This document shows positions 10,781 to 20,418 of a DNA stretch of 64,000 nt, in pieces. Positions within the stretch are counted from its first letter, which is position 1, and each line of letters starts with the position of its first letter. The position numbers were made by a program, and so were the translations under genes. Below the pieces are notes generated by a model, which made no database searches, was not told where the DNA came from, and saw only the letters and a program-made list of their open reading frames with translations. The stretch is taken from assembly GCA_026214975.1 (NCBI GenBank), contig CM047807.1, positions 67,931,824-67,995,823 on the forward strand. The letters run 5' to 3'. This DNA is from Gentiana macrophylla. Taxonomy: Eukaryota > Streptophyta > Magnoliopsida > Gentianales > Gentianaceae.

Positions 10781-12639
10781 ACACACTACAAGAAAAATGG
10801 GTTTTTATAACGGGATCCCATCATTATATGCCATTTTCTCGTCATTAAAGACTTTTAATGACGGGAAATCACCCTCATGCCCCTCTCATAGTTGCCCTTC
10901 TAGTTAAAGCCTTCAATTACAAGAACCGGCCTCATCATTAAAGACATCAAGGGTTTAATGACGAGATTAGACTATCATTAAAAAAAATTCCACTGACGAG
11001 TAAATTTCTCATTATTATACAATTTGCCTCTCATTAGAACTAAAGTTTAATATTAGTTTCTACCCATTAATGATGGAGATTACCGTCATTAATAATTGAA
11101 AACCCGCTCATTAATTAGCAATGGCCATTATCAACAAGAGACATGTAATGACCGGGTATACCGTCACAAAAACTGCTTTAATGACGATAAAATTTGTTGT
11201 TTTGTTACAATCTCACCATCATTAAATCATGCTTTCTATAATTACCCATATGGTCATTATGAACAAATAATAAAATATTAATTAACACATTTAAACATTT
11301 CACAAGCTGTAAGTTGAAACCATTTGGAATAATCTACACAAAATATACATAGTTGCAACAATATGCATTCATATATCCAAAATATACATAATGGTAGAGT
11401 TGTTTCAAGATATTCAAAAAGATAAGTTACTTACATATAGATGCATAATGATAGGATTTTCTAATATCACATCCCCAAAATACAAATATCGAACAACCAT
11501 ATATGTCCTCACCAAAACATCAAGCACCTTCAATGATTCATTTCTACACAGCAAGCTACTTGACCAGTAAAATTACACCATCTTGAGATACGATAAGTAG
11601 CAATCCTTACACGTATATCTTCCAAAAGCATCAAAACCTTCCAAAAGTCTGCATACATATGCATGACAACATAAAGGAAATATAAGGAAAAGTTTTAAAA
11701 TCTAACAATGATTCTTAAGTAAAAAAGTAAACATGTTCCTAATTCTTTTGAATGAAAAAATACTCATTGCTAAAAAGATTACAAAATTTGTCCATGGTAC
11801 CAAAATGAAAGCCCCCAGCTACCGAAATAAACAAATACTGAAAGCAACAATACTATTAAATCTCCCAACCGACTATTGAAGCAGGCTGCCTTCCAAAAAC
11901 CACAATTACCACCACCATTTTTTTGATCAGAAATTCCTTAAAACAAGGAAGAAATGACATATATTCTAATCATATATGCGCAAAGGTGAAGCAACTATTC
12001 ATACCATTCAAGTTGCTACAACTAATATTTCAGGTAAATGCTGGAAATGCGGTGGGTTAATTGCTCAGCAATTTCATGTAAGCACGACAACAGATTGTGC
12101 TAATATCATGAACTTATTCACCAGGAGCAATGCAGAAATATTGGTGCAATAGATCAGGAAACAGAATGTATAGAAAGAGGAAATAGAGTAGTAAATACAA
12201 CGCACACAACCCATCGAAAGAGAAAAAAAAGAGTAGACAAGCAGTTTACCACATCATGAGCAGATTAAAGGGTAGTAAACACTACATACCTTATCAAGAG
12301 CTATTGTTCATCATTAGTCTCTTGAGTTACAACTTGAATTCTTCTACTTCCATGTCCAACATTCGATATTTTATTTTCACACATACGATCTTTCAACAAC
12401 TGACCAGGTGCTATGAAATGCACAGTCTTTTGTTTGATTTTTGGGTTCATCTGTTGACACAAGAAGAATAAAATGAACACTTAAAGAATATATGTGCAAT
12501 ATAACAACAGGTCTTTCATATGAATTATATTAAACATAGAGTACATAAATGAAAATATATATAACAAGCAATATCCCTGATACAATAAAATGAGGTTGAA
12601 CTACTACCCCAAAGAAATTGAGGTCCCTAGAAAGTTTCG

Positions 12640-12925
12640 ATACCAGAACTATTCGACTCGGGAAACGAAAAAGGCTGTTGAAAGGCACTTCTATAACCAG
12701 CATTATTACCATTGTTTAGAATATTATCCAGGTCAGTTGGTGCTACTACCCTAGTCGAGTTTGAAGTTTGGTGTTGGAAAATAGAATCTAAACCAGACAT
12801 ATTGCATAGTATAGGACTCAATGATATGAAATCAGCAGATTTACTAAGACTTGACGGAAAAGATTTTTCCAGGGGGGTTCCTAATTGTCGCCAATTACGT
12901 GCCAGAAATACGAGACATACACGTG
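12640..12925 (-). pseudogene. Ser/Asn-rich exon-like frame in the CACTA element
   Basis: The minus strand is open from about 12925 to a stop near 12635. It encodes a segment starting near NWRQLGTPLEKSF and continuing through LSPILCNMSGLDSIFQHQT to a C-terminal SESNSSGIETF-like end. It is rich in Ser, Asn and Gln and I do not recognise the family. It may be a terminal exon of a captured gene or of the element's own TNPA-like protein. Confidence 0.3.
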
Positions 12926-13187
12926 CTTAAGCCTAATGTATGCTACTTACCTTACGTTTATATGAGGAAATGTTTCAACATAACTTTTACCACAATGCCA
13001 AGAACAACTCCTTTCCAAAAAAGGAACTTTATTTAGATGAAAAAAACAATGTTACAAAAGATTTGTCTTGCAGCATATTATTAATTAACCTGGTCGATGC
13101 TTCCATTAAATGGTAATATCAAAATCCCCAAATGTAAACATACAAAACCATATTATTAAAATTAAAATTTAGAAGCAGGATTCATAC

Positions 13188-13263
13188 CTGTACAATGGAT
13201 CAGCGTCACAAGCACTAGCATCAAGTGCTCCAACAAGAGCATTCAAAGAACAAACTTCCATAA
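13188..13263 (-). pseudogene. Exon-like fragment with a splice donor
   Basis: The minus strand encodes MEVCSLNALVGALDASACD and six further residues, ending at CAG followed by the donor GTATGA. The family is not recognised. It lies between other exon-like pieces in the same orientation, which suggests one spliced transcription unit inside the CACTA element. Confidence 0.35.
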
Positions 13264-13531
13264 GAATACTTTAAAGTAATAAAAGTTCACTAGCTGAACA
13301 ATCTATATACCACCCTTACGACACAATGAATTCAGAAGCATTGGTTGATTTCATATTACCATACAATGTACAATGTATGCATGATTTGCCATGATCTTGA
13401 TGCGATTATGTGACAGTCAGTTTATATGTAAGGTAAACTTAGTTTATGCTTAAAATTCTACAAGAGGAATTACATGATACTTACCAGGGGAAACTTATAT
13501 AAGGAAAAATATGTATATATATTATTCAAAC

Positions 13532-13592
13532 CTCTCAAACAGCTTAGAGCCCTCATGATCGATTGCAGGAACTTGCTTCATGGGGTTAGTAG
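13532..13592 (-). pseudogene. Glutathione S-transferase-like exon fragment captured in the CACTA element
   Basis: The 61-bp minus-strand segment reads ATNPMKQVPAIDHEGSKLFE. This resembles the N-terminal thioredoxin-fold segment of theta-class GSTs (NP-x-x-QVPAI ... KLFES), which binds the glutathione backbone. It is preceded by an AG acceptor (TTAAAG) and followed by a GT donor, matching an internal exon. No other GST exon was found nearby, so only a fragment remains. Gene capture by CACTA elements is known. The match is from memory of the family motif and needs an alignment. Confidence 0.45.
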
Positions 13593-13943
13593 CTTTAAGG
13601 GAAAACATAGAGAGAATCGATTCTTTATAGAATTATAAGCATAAAGAGTAAGTTCTAAACATTAATTAATGCAAACAGAGCATTTAAAGACCTTCAAATT
13701 CATGAGTTAAGTGCTGCCATGTAGCAAGCTCAATCTCAATCCCATTTGCCCTTCATTAAAATGAAATCAAGAACCATATCTAACACTTCAATCTTGAATT
13801 ATGCTTTATATAAAAAAACATTGGGCACCAAAAAAGTTCATGCCCATTTCAAGAACTTGCAAATCGTAAAGCATTCAACGAAGTATTAAACATGAGAGTA
13901 AAGCTGTTTGACTAAAAAAAAAAGCTGTTAGCAGACAATTCAC

Positions 13944-14077
13944 CTTGATTTGGGGCAGAACTTGAACTCCAACAGCTGCTTGCTCTGATAAAAAGAAAAA
14001 TCTACAACAGTGGTAGTGGAATATCCGGTTATGGTAACTCTTTGTGCAATCCCAAGTTGATCAAAGGTTGCAGCCTC
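13944..14077 (-). pseudogene. Exon-like fragment with AG/GT borders
   Basis: A 134-bp minus-strand open segment lies between TTTCTTAG (acceptor) and GTGAAT (donor). It encodes EAATFDQLGIAQRVTITGYS followed by about 24 further residues including VVDFSFYQSKQLL. I do not recognise the family. Clean splice borders and lack of stops suggest a real or recently captured exon. Confidence 0.35.
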
Positions 14078-15105
14078 CTAAGAAACACATAAATCTCAAC
14101 AAAGAAAGTCAACACCTAAAAAAAAGATACGGAATAAATTTCGGCACAAATCGAAGATGATAAAAAAGTAACATGTGAATTTGGGCATAGTAATTGGAAA
14201 AATGCATTGTTTACTTACTTCGCAGTTTAGGGTTTTGAAAACAATTACACAAGACATCAAAAGTTGTTACTAGTTCCTTTGACAAGCCACTCCATAACAA
14301 AGATTACCCAGTTACACACTAGCCAAGCCACCCGGGAGGAACACAACACAAAGCGAGGAAACATATGCAAAAGAAGAAGACAATTCACTCAATGCGAGAA
14401 CCAAACCTGGACTCAAACATGCTCGGAAGATTCAATACCAAATTAGGACAAGAATTACAAAGCTTATAAAAATCAGTGAATGGAGCGACCTAAGTAATCA
14501 CATCGCATAAATATCAACAAATTTCAATTGAAGAACACACAAGTCCTAATGATGAGCACACTAGCACCACTACAAAAGCCAACACCAGTAAAATGTCCTT
14601 GTTATTCTTAGGTCCAACTATTATAAAAGGACGTTGAAACATTATATCGACATGTCAAGTAAGATACATAACATTGTTAAGAAGTAACTACTTCACCAAA
14701 TTCAATTGAACAATGAGATTTAGACATAACATGAATCTGGCTCACCCCAAATATGAGTGAAAACATGTTAAAATCGTAGAACGAAGATGTAAGATCTATT
14801 CTATGAAAATTATTCTCCAGGTTGTCAATTATTAACATAAACCAAGATATGTCTCATTGAACAGGACCGTTGAGTCAAATACTAATTCATTTAGTAATGA
14901 AAATAAGAAAAACTTTTCTTAAGGTCTAAAAGGTTTTCAAGGAACAACTAATATGTTCTGTTTTTTAATCTTATACAACCAAAAAAATCTGCAAAAACAG
15001 GGAAACCAATGAATCAGTCAAACTCAAGGAGAACGGTTGAAAATCTTCAGCAACTAGACAAGGGAAATAGAGTCTAAAAAACAACAACGAATTTATACTC
15101 ACCGT

Positions 15106-15405
15106 CTTCTTCACGTGGCTAGTTCAAAGGGAAGGAATTAGAATCACTTCGTTTGATGTAAGTGAAATAAGAGGATGGAGAATGGTCATCGGAGATAATG
15201 GAGGAAAAGAGCCGCCGGAAAGACCATCGATTTGAAATTGGTATGACGATTGGTTTCACGTTGCTAATTCAAAGTGAAGGGTTTCGACCTGCTTCATCTA
15301 CGATCAGTGAAATCGGAGGATGGAGAAATATATTCGGAGATGACAGAGGAGTACAGTCGCCGAAAAGACCATCGATTCGGGATTGGTATGACATCGCCGG
15401 AGTTG
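15106..15405. repeat. Diverged tandem duplication of about 145 bp near the CACTA right end
   Basis: 15106-15245 and 15253-15400 align: both run from a TTCACGT..GCTA..TTCAAAG start through GATGGAGAA to AAGACCATCGATT..TTGGTATGAC. Many substitutions separate them. A plus-strand frame (15198-15488) crosses the repeat but ends in poly-Phe from a T tract and is not a credible gene. Confidence 0.6.
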
Positions 15406-15854
15406 GTGTTCGGAGTAAGAGTACGCAGTCAGCGGCGGAGGTTCTAATATTTTCTAGGTTTTCAGGTTTTTTTTTCTTTTTTTTTTGAGAGATGGTTTTC
15501 AGTTTTGTGAATCTGAATATTGTTTTTCCTTCAAAATAAAAGATTTGGAAATGTTTTGGTGGGAGATAAACCCGCCTAAAATTTGGGATTTTTATTGTTA
15601 TATTATAAAATTAGTAGGAAGGAAAATAATTGATTTATAACACTATATATTACATAATAATGACGAGATGATATTTTGTGTATCAATAATAAGAGGATAC
15701 GGAATCAATAATGACGAGAATTAGAACTTCCTCACCGTTTTTACAGTATATAATTATTAATATATATTACCGTCATTAAAAGACATTTATAATAACGAAA
15801 TTTCGGCCCGTCATTAAATTCCTGTCATTAAAATCAGTTTTTCTTGTAGTGACA

Positions 15855-16674
15855 GTTGTCTACCTATACGTATGTGCCAGTTGTAGATTTGCAGTTCTTG
15901 CCATATTTCCTCGACTCGTTATTGGTAATCTTATGATGCTCGTGCCTAGTTGCTACTCACTTTAGGGCTTCTTCATAAATCATCTCTTTTCCTTAGGAAT
16001 TTGGTTGCTGATACTCGTATTGGATACTACTCACGCGTGATGCTCCTTTAAGATGCTTTATTGTGCTTTTTGAGATGCCTTATATCAGTGAAATAGGATG
16101 AAAACCCTATAAAGATATGTTTAGCAATGCATATGAAGAGATTCTTATGATGATGTATTCTTGTGTGCGTAAAGACAGAGATGGCCTAGCATATATTGTT
16201 AAATTCTTTATTTTTTGTAGAGAATATCTTAGGAATATCAGAATCTACTCATGCGAAGTGTAAGAGGTTAGATGTATAATATATAGTCATGATGATAAGT
16301 AGTTGTCATACTGGTCTAGGCAGCATTGAGAGTCTTTTTTGTTCTTGAATTTATTACCTGTCTTAATATTTTTTAATGTCAACATATTACAACATATCGT
16401 TACTTTTAAGAAGTTTTTTATGTATAATTTTTTTTTTTGTTATAGATTTGTATACTCAACATAGTTCTCACATACCGTTGCTATCCAAAGTGTTTTTGTC
16501 ACGTTCTTTCCTTTTTCTTCAGGCTTCTACAACACTTTTGATCTTCATGTTTCGTTCCTCCATGGTCATTTTAGAATATTTGGTTCTTTTAACTTCTAAC
16601 TTATGTGCATCATCAATGTTACCTTAAAAATTTATTATGATACATCCATTAAATTGATAATCATACTGTATTAC

Positions 16675-16728
<54 letters not shown>

Positions 16729-17377
16729 GTGTGTGTGTGTGTGTGTGGATAATAACATAAAATGGTTTGATACAATTGATTAGCCTTACTTAATTTCAAC
16801 GGATGATGTGTTATTCATCATATTGTTGTTGGCTTTTTATTGACTGATTATAGATCGATCTTAGTTGATTTGTTTGCAATTATGTGTAGAAATTGTGTTT
16901 GTATGATGTGATTTTTAAAGGAGAAGTTTTGTTATGATTCATATGTTTCCTAAGATGATTAGAATTAGAATATATTTTGGGATTTCAAGGTTGAATACCT
17001 ATTACTATTAGGTTTAAAGTTTTGTTATGATTCATATGTTTCCTTATATGATTAGAATTAGAATATGTTTTGGGATTTCAAAGTTGAATACCTATTACTA
17101 TTAGGTTTAAATTGTCGTAGGATGAGAAATGAGAGGGGAAAAAATTCCACTCAAAAAAAAGAGGGAAAAAAATTAAAGAAAAGAAATAAAGACCCGGATA
17201 AGTGTTTGCATTTGTATTAAATACGTATTGCTTGGATGAGTGTTTTCATTTTTATTAAATTTTAATTAATAGATAGGTGTTTGCATGGTTATCCTATTAG
17301 ATTTAACGTAGGCGATTTCAGAAAAAGATTTAACGTAGGCATGTTGTAGATTGGTCTTTTAATGGTTTTTTTTTTTT
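15855..17377. other. Spacer between the CACTA element and the outer Copia element
   Basis: About 1.5 kb of AT-rich sequence without a supported gene. It holds a (TA)n run at 16681-16725 followed by (GT)n at 16727-16746, and the 93-bp tandem duplication described next. A small plus frame at 16376-16627 has no recognisable motif. Confidence 0.5.
16924..17109. repeat. 93-bp tandem duplication
   Basis: Two adjacent copies (16924-17016 and 17017-17109) start AAGTTTTGTTATGATTC and end TATTAGGTTTA, with only a few differences. The duplication is fairly recent. Confidence 0.85.
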
Positions 17378-17382
17378 TTTTT

Positions 17383-17536
17383 TGTTAAACAGAACACTAT
17401 TGGGAAAAAAGATGATTTGTATATTAATAATAGTCAAGTATTTATAATATAATGATCACCAAAACCCTAAACCCAAAATATCGTAATTGTACAAATATAC
17501 CCTTACATACATATATTACCACAATATATTTCCACA
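17383..17536 (-). repeat. 3' LTR of the outer Copia element
   Basis: 154 bp, closely similar to 52935-53087 with about a dozen differences by eye. On the minus strand it is preceded by the purine tract CTTGAGGGGCG (17537-17547), the PPT. Confidence 0.9.
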
Positions 17537-17559
17537 CGCCCCTCAAGTTGGAGCATGTA

Positions 17560-18696
17560 AATTACAAATGCCCAACTTGCCTAAGAGAAAACGAAACTGT
17601 TGCATGCTGAGAGTCATTGTCAAAATATCAGCCAGCTGGTGCGTGGTAGGAACATAAGATGGCGCTAAATTGCCGGACAATAACTCATAGCGAACAAAAT
17701 GACAATCAACTTCAATGTGCTTGGTACGATCATGAAAGACGGGATTCTTAGCGATATGAAGCGCCTACTGACTATCACAAAACAACCGCATAGGCTAAGG
17801 ATGCACGACACCAAGGGAAGATAACAAAGACTGGAGCCATTTTAGCTCACAAGTGGCAACCGCCATAGAACGATACTCAGCCTCGGCAGAAGACCGGGAC
17901 ACCGTAGGTTGCTTCTTGGTCTTCCAAGAGACACGGGAACGACCCAAAAACATCAAATAACCGGTGACAGAACGCCTAGTCAAGGGGCAAGTGGCCCAAT
18001 CACTACCATAGAAAGCAGTCAAGAACAAGTCATCCACATGACTCAACTGAATACCTTGGCCAGAACTCCCCTTCAGAAAACGAAAAACACGCACTGCAGC
18101 CTCCCAATGTGGGACCTGCGGATCGCTAAAAAACTGGGCAAGGGTATGCACAGAGTAACTCAACTCAGGAAGAGTAACAGACAGATAGACCAAACGGCTC
18201 AAAAGACGGCGGTACTGATCGGGATGGGCAAATGGCTGACCGGTAGCGGAAGCGAGGCGATGATTCTGCTCCATAGGCGTATCAATGGGCTTGCAACCCA
18301 ACATGCCCACCTCAGCCAAAATGTCCAACACGTACTTGCGATGAGAGAGAAAGATACCCTCAGGGCCACGTGCCACTTCGATGCCAAGAAAATATTTCAA
18401 AGGGCCCAAATATTTCATATGAAAGCAAGAGCTCAAGTACTGTTTGAAGCAAACAATCGCATCATGAGAAGAGCCGGCAATAATTAAGTCATCAACATAA
18501 ACCAGAACGTGAAGGGAAACACCTTTCTGAGGGTAACCGAAGAACGAGTAATCCGCAAAAGACTGAACAAAACCAAAAGTCTTCAAAGCAGCGGAAAGTT
18601 TGGCAAACCATTGCCGAGGAGCCAGTTTCAGACCATATAGGGATTTACGTAAGAGAAACACCTTGCCAGGAGAGGAAGCACGATACCCAGTAGGAA
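17560..18696 (-). pseudogene. Outer Copia: second half of RT plus RNase H
   Basis: The minus frame starts in the codons after the insertion point with QLPTGYRASSPGKVFLLRKS and LYGLKLAPRQW. It contains the catalytic LVYVDDLIIAGSS and KYLGPLKYFLGIEVARG. RNase H begins near VSWKTKKQPTVSRSSAEAEY. Two in-frame TAG stops lie close together near 17770-17800, after GVVHP and after LFCDSQ. The frame can then be followed through [15 protein letters not shown] to the PPT. The stops make it dead. The first codons of the frame (18697-18727) are translated from the inner element's LTR and are not native. Confidence 0.9.
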
Positions 18697-18701
18697 GTTG
18701 A

Positions 18702-20398
18702 TGTTGGAAGTAGCGCCCGAAAGACAATTTATGTAATTGTTTTTAGACTTGATAAATGACAGATTTATTCTCATCTTATTACTTGCTTCGTGCTTGTAAG
18801 TAATACACTACTGAAAACCCTAAGTCGTATCATATGTAGTCATATAACTTAGTGTGTGACACACATGAGTATTAAGTTTACGGTGATACACTTGAACTAT
18901 TAGTCCGTGGTGAAGTTAATCAAAGTATGGGGTCTATTGATTAAACCACCATTAATGCGCCCAGAACACTTTATGGTGTGACCGTCTTATCCGGACTGTC
19001 GACATTGGTTTCTAAGTGGGGCATTTATATATGATGTAGTCATATAGGACTGGACCGATTTAATCAGAGTTTCTCATATAATTCCGTGATTGAGAAATCT
19101 TATTAAATCACAAGATGATCATATATGGATTAACCTTAATCCTGAAGTGATTCTGAGACTCTACTTGTTTCAGGATAGGGTTTGATGTGTTCGTTAAGGA
19201 TCGCTAAGAGGCACGGTCCGAATCACTTTCACGTTGGCACTATTCTGGAATGAGTGAGAAGTGTGTGCCTCGATCACAGATATGGAATCCATTCCTTCCT
19301 GCGGGAAGTAGAAAGGCAATCCCCTTATTTGTTGATTCTAGAAACTGATCAATCCCGGGAGTTCGTATTGGTTATGAACTAATTGATCACTAGTGGGTTA
19401 ATGGTAAATAAGGATAAGATGTAGTGAAGAAGGTTTACGGAAATAATCCTACTTCAGTACGGATAGTCTATGGAGGGTTAGTTTATATGTAATGATTATA
19501 TCAATGGACAATTATTGACTCGACTCGACGTTTTGAGAATAAGTTATATCAATAAAGAGTTCAGTTTCGGATTTATGGTGGTGTAATTCCGGAATTAATG
19601 AATTAAGTAGAAATATTCATTCGATGAATATTTTATTTAATTTATTGAATTTACTCAGTTATATAGTCCATTGGTCCCAGGTTGGCTCTAACACGCTGAG
19701 TGTTTTCTCGTTTTATGGAAACTCAAGATTAAATTAAATAATTGGTACATTTAATGAATGTGCAATATTATTTATTTGGTAATTAATATGTAAAATAGAA
19801 AAGATATTTTCTATTAAAACTGACAAAACTAATGGCGCCCGAATATGGATAATTAGGAGAATAAATTTTCCTAGATTATCTCATACGTGTAATTAATTAA
19901 TTATCTATTTGTTGGATAATTAATGGAAATTAAAGAGATTGATGTTTTGGGAATTATCTCTTATTTTGTTGGAAAAATATATTTTCCTTATGGGAATAGG
20001 TTTTTGTGGTGTGAAAATGATAACTCTCTCTTTACTAGTTATTTTCCAATATAAAGAGAGTTCCTCCCAACTCATTGACACAACTAAATTGGCGCCACAC
20101 TTAAGGAAAAGAAGAGAAAAATTAGTTTCTCGTTCTAGTCATTAATAGGAGAAAAACCTAGGGTTTTTCTTGTGCATATTCGAAGAGGTTCTATGGCGAG
20201 GATCGACGTCCATCAGTCGTCGCTTGGAGATACAATCCAGAAGATCATGGTTTCTCCCTGTTTGTCGATTTACTATTCCTCTTAAAAGGTAAATCTTTAA
20301 CCTTCTTGTAGGGTTAACTAGTTATGTCTCATATCGTAAATCGCATAAGCTTCATTTGTCTTAAGATCGATTGTCTCGATCGGTGCTACTACTAAAGA
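18702..20398 (+). repeat. 5' LTR of the Angela-type Copia element
   Basis: About 1.70 kb. A TATA-like ATATAAAG lies at 20049-20056. The segment before the PBS (ACTAAAGA) differs from the right LTR end (CTCCTAGCA), so the exact 3' border is uncertain by a few bases. Confidence 0.85.
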
Positions 20399-20418
20399 TG
20401 GTATCGTGAGGCGAGGTT
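20399..20418 (+). promoter_or_regulatory. Primer-binding site of the Angela-type element
   Basis: TGGTATCGTGAGGCGAGG directly follows the left LTR. The first seven bases match the initiator-Met tRNA PBS used by plant Copia elements. This fixes the plus orientation. Confidence 0.7.

Larger units (their letters stand above)
10784..15851. mobile_element. CACTA (En/Spm-type) element with gene fragments, probably non-autonomous
   Basis: The ends are CACTACAAGAAAAA (10784-10797) and its exact inverse (15838-15851). They are flanked by a 3-bp duplication ACA (10781-10783 and 15852-15854), which is the CACTA hallmark. Both ends are dense in short subterminal repeats around TCATTAA and AATGACGG (10840-11240 and 15650-15835), where the TNPA-type protein of relatives binds. 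I find no TNPD/TNP2 transposase. The 5068-bp interior holds exon-like pieces on the minus strand and a diverged tandem duplication. It is most likely mobilised in trans. Confidence 0.9.

Noticed and set aside
15198..15488. 96-codon plus-strand frame in the CACTA element
   Set aside because: It spans two copies of a tandem duplication and ends in poly-Phe from a T tract. Splice-like exons in the region are on the other strand.
16376..16627. 83-codon frame as a small membrane protein gene
   Set aside because: It is hydrophobic because of T-rich composition and has no promoter, homologue motif or splice context.
15855..17377. 3' hairpin end of the Helitron that starts at 53236
   Set aside because: I looked for a GC hairpin followed by CTRR on the minus strand and found none here.
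17378..17382. TTTTT as firm proof of the outer Copia borders
   Set aside because: The left flank is a long T tract, so the duplication carries little information. The borders rest mainly on LTR similarity, PBS and PPT.
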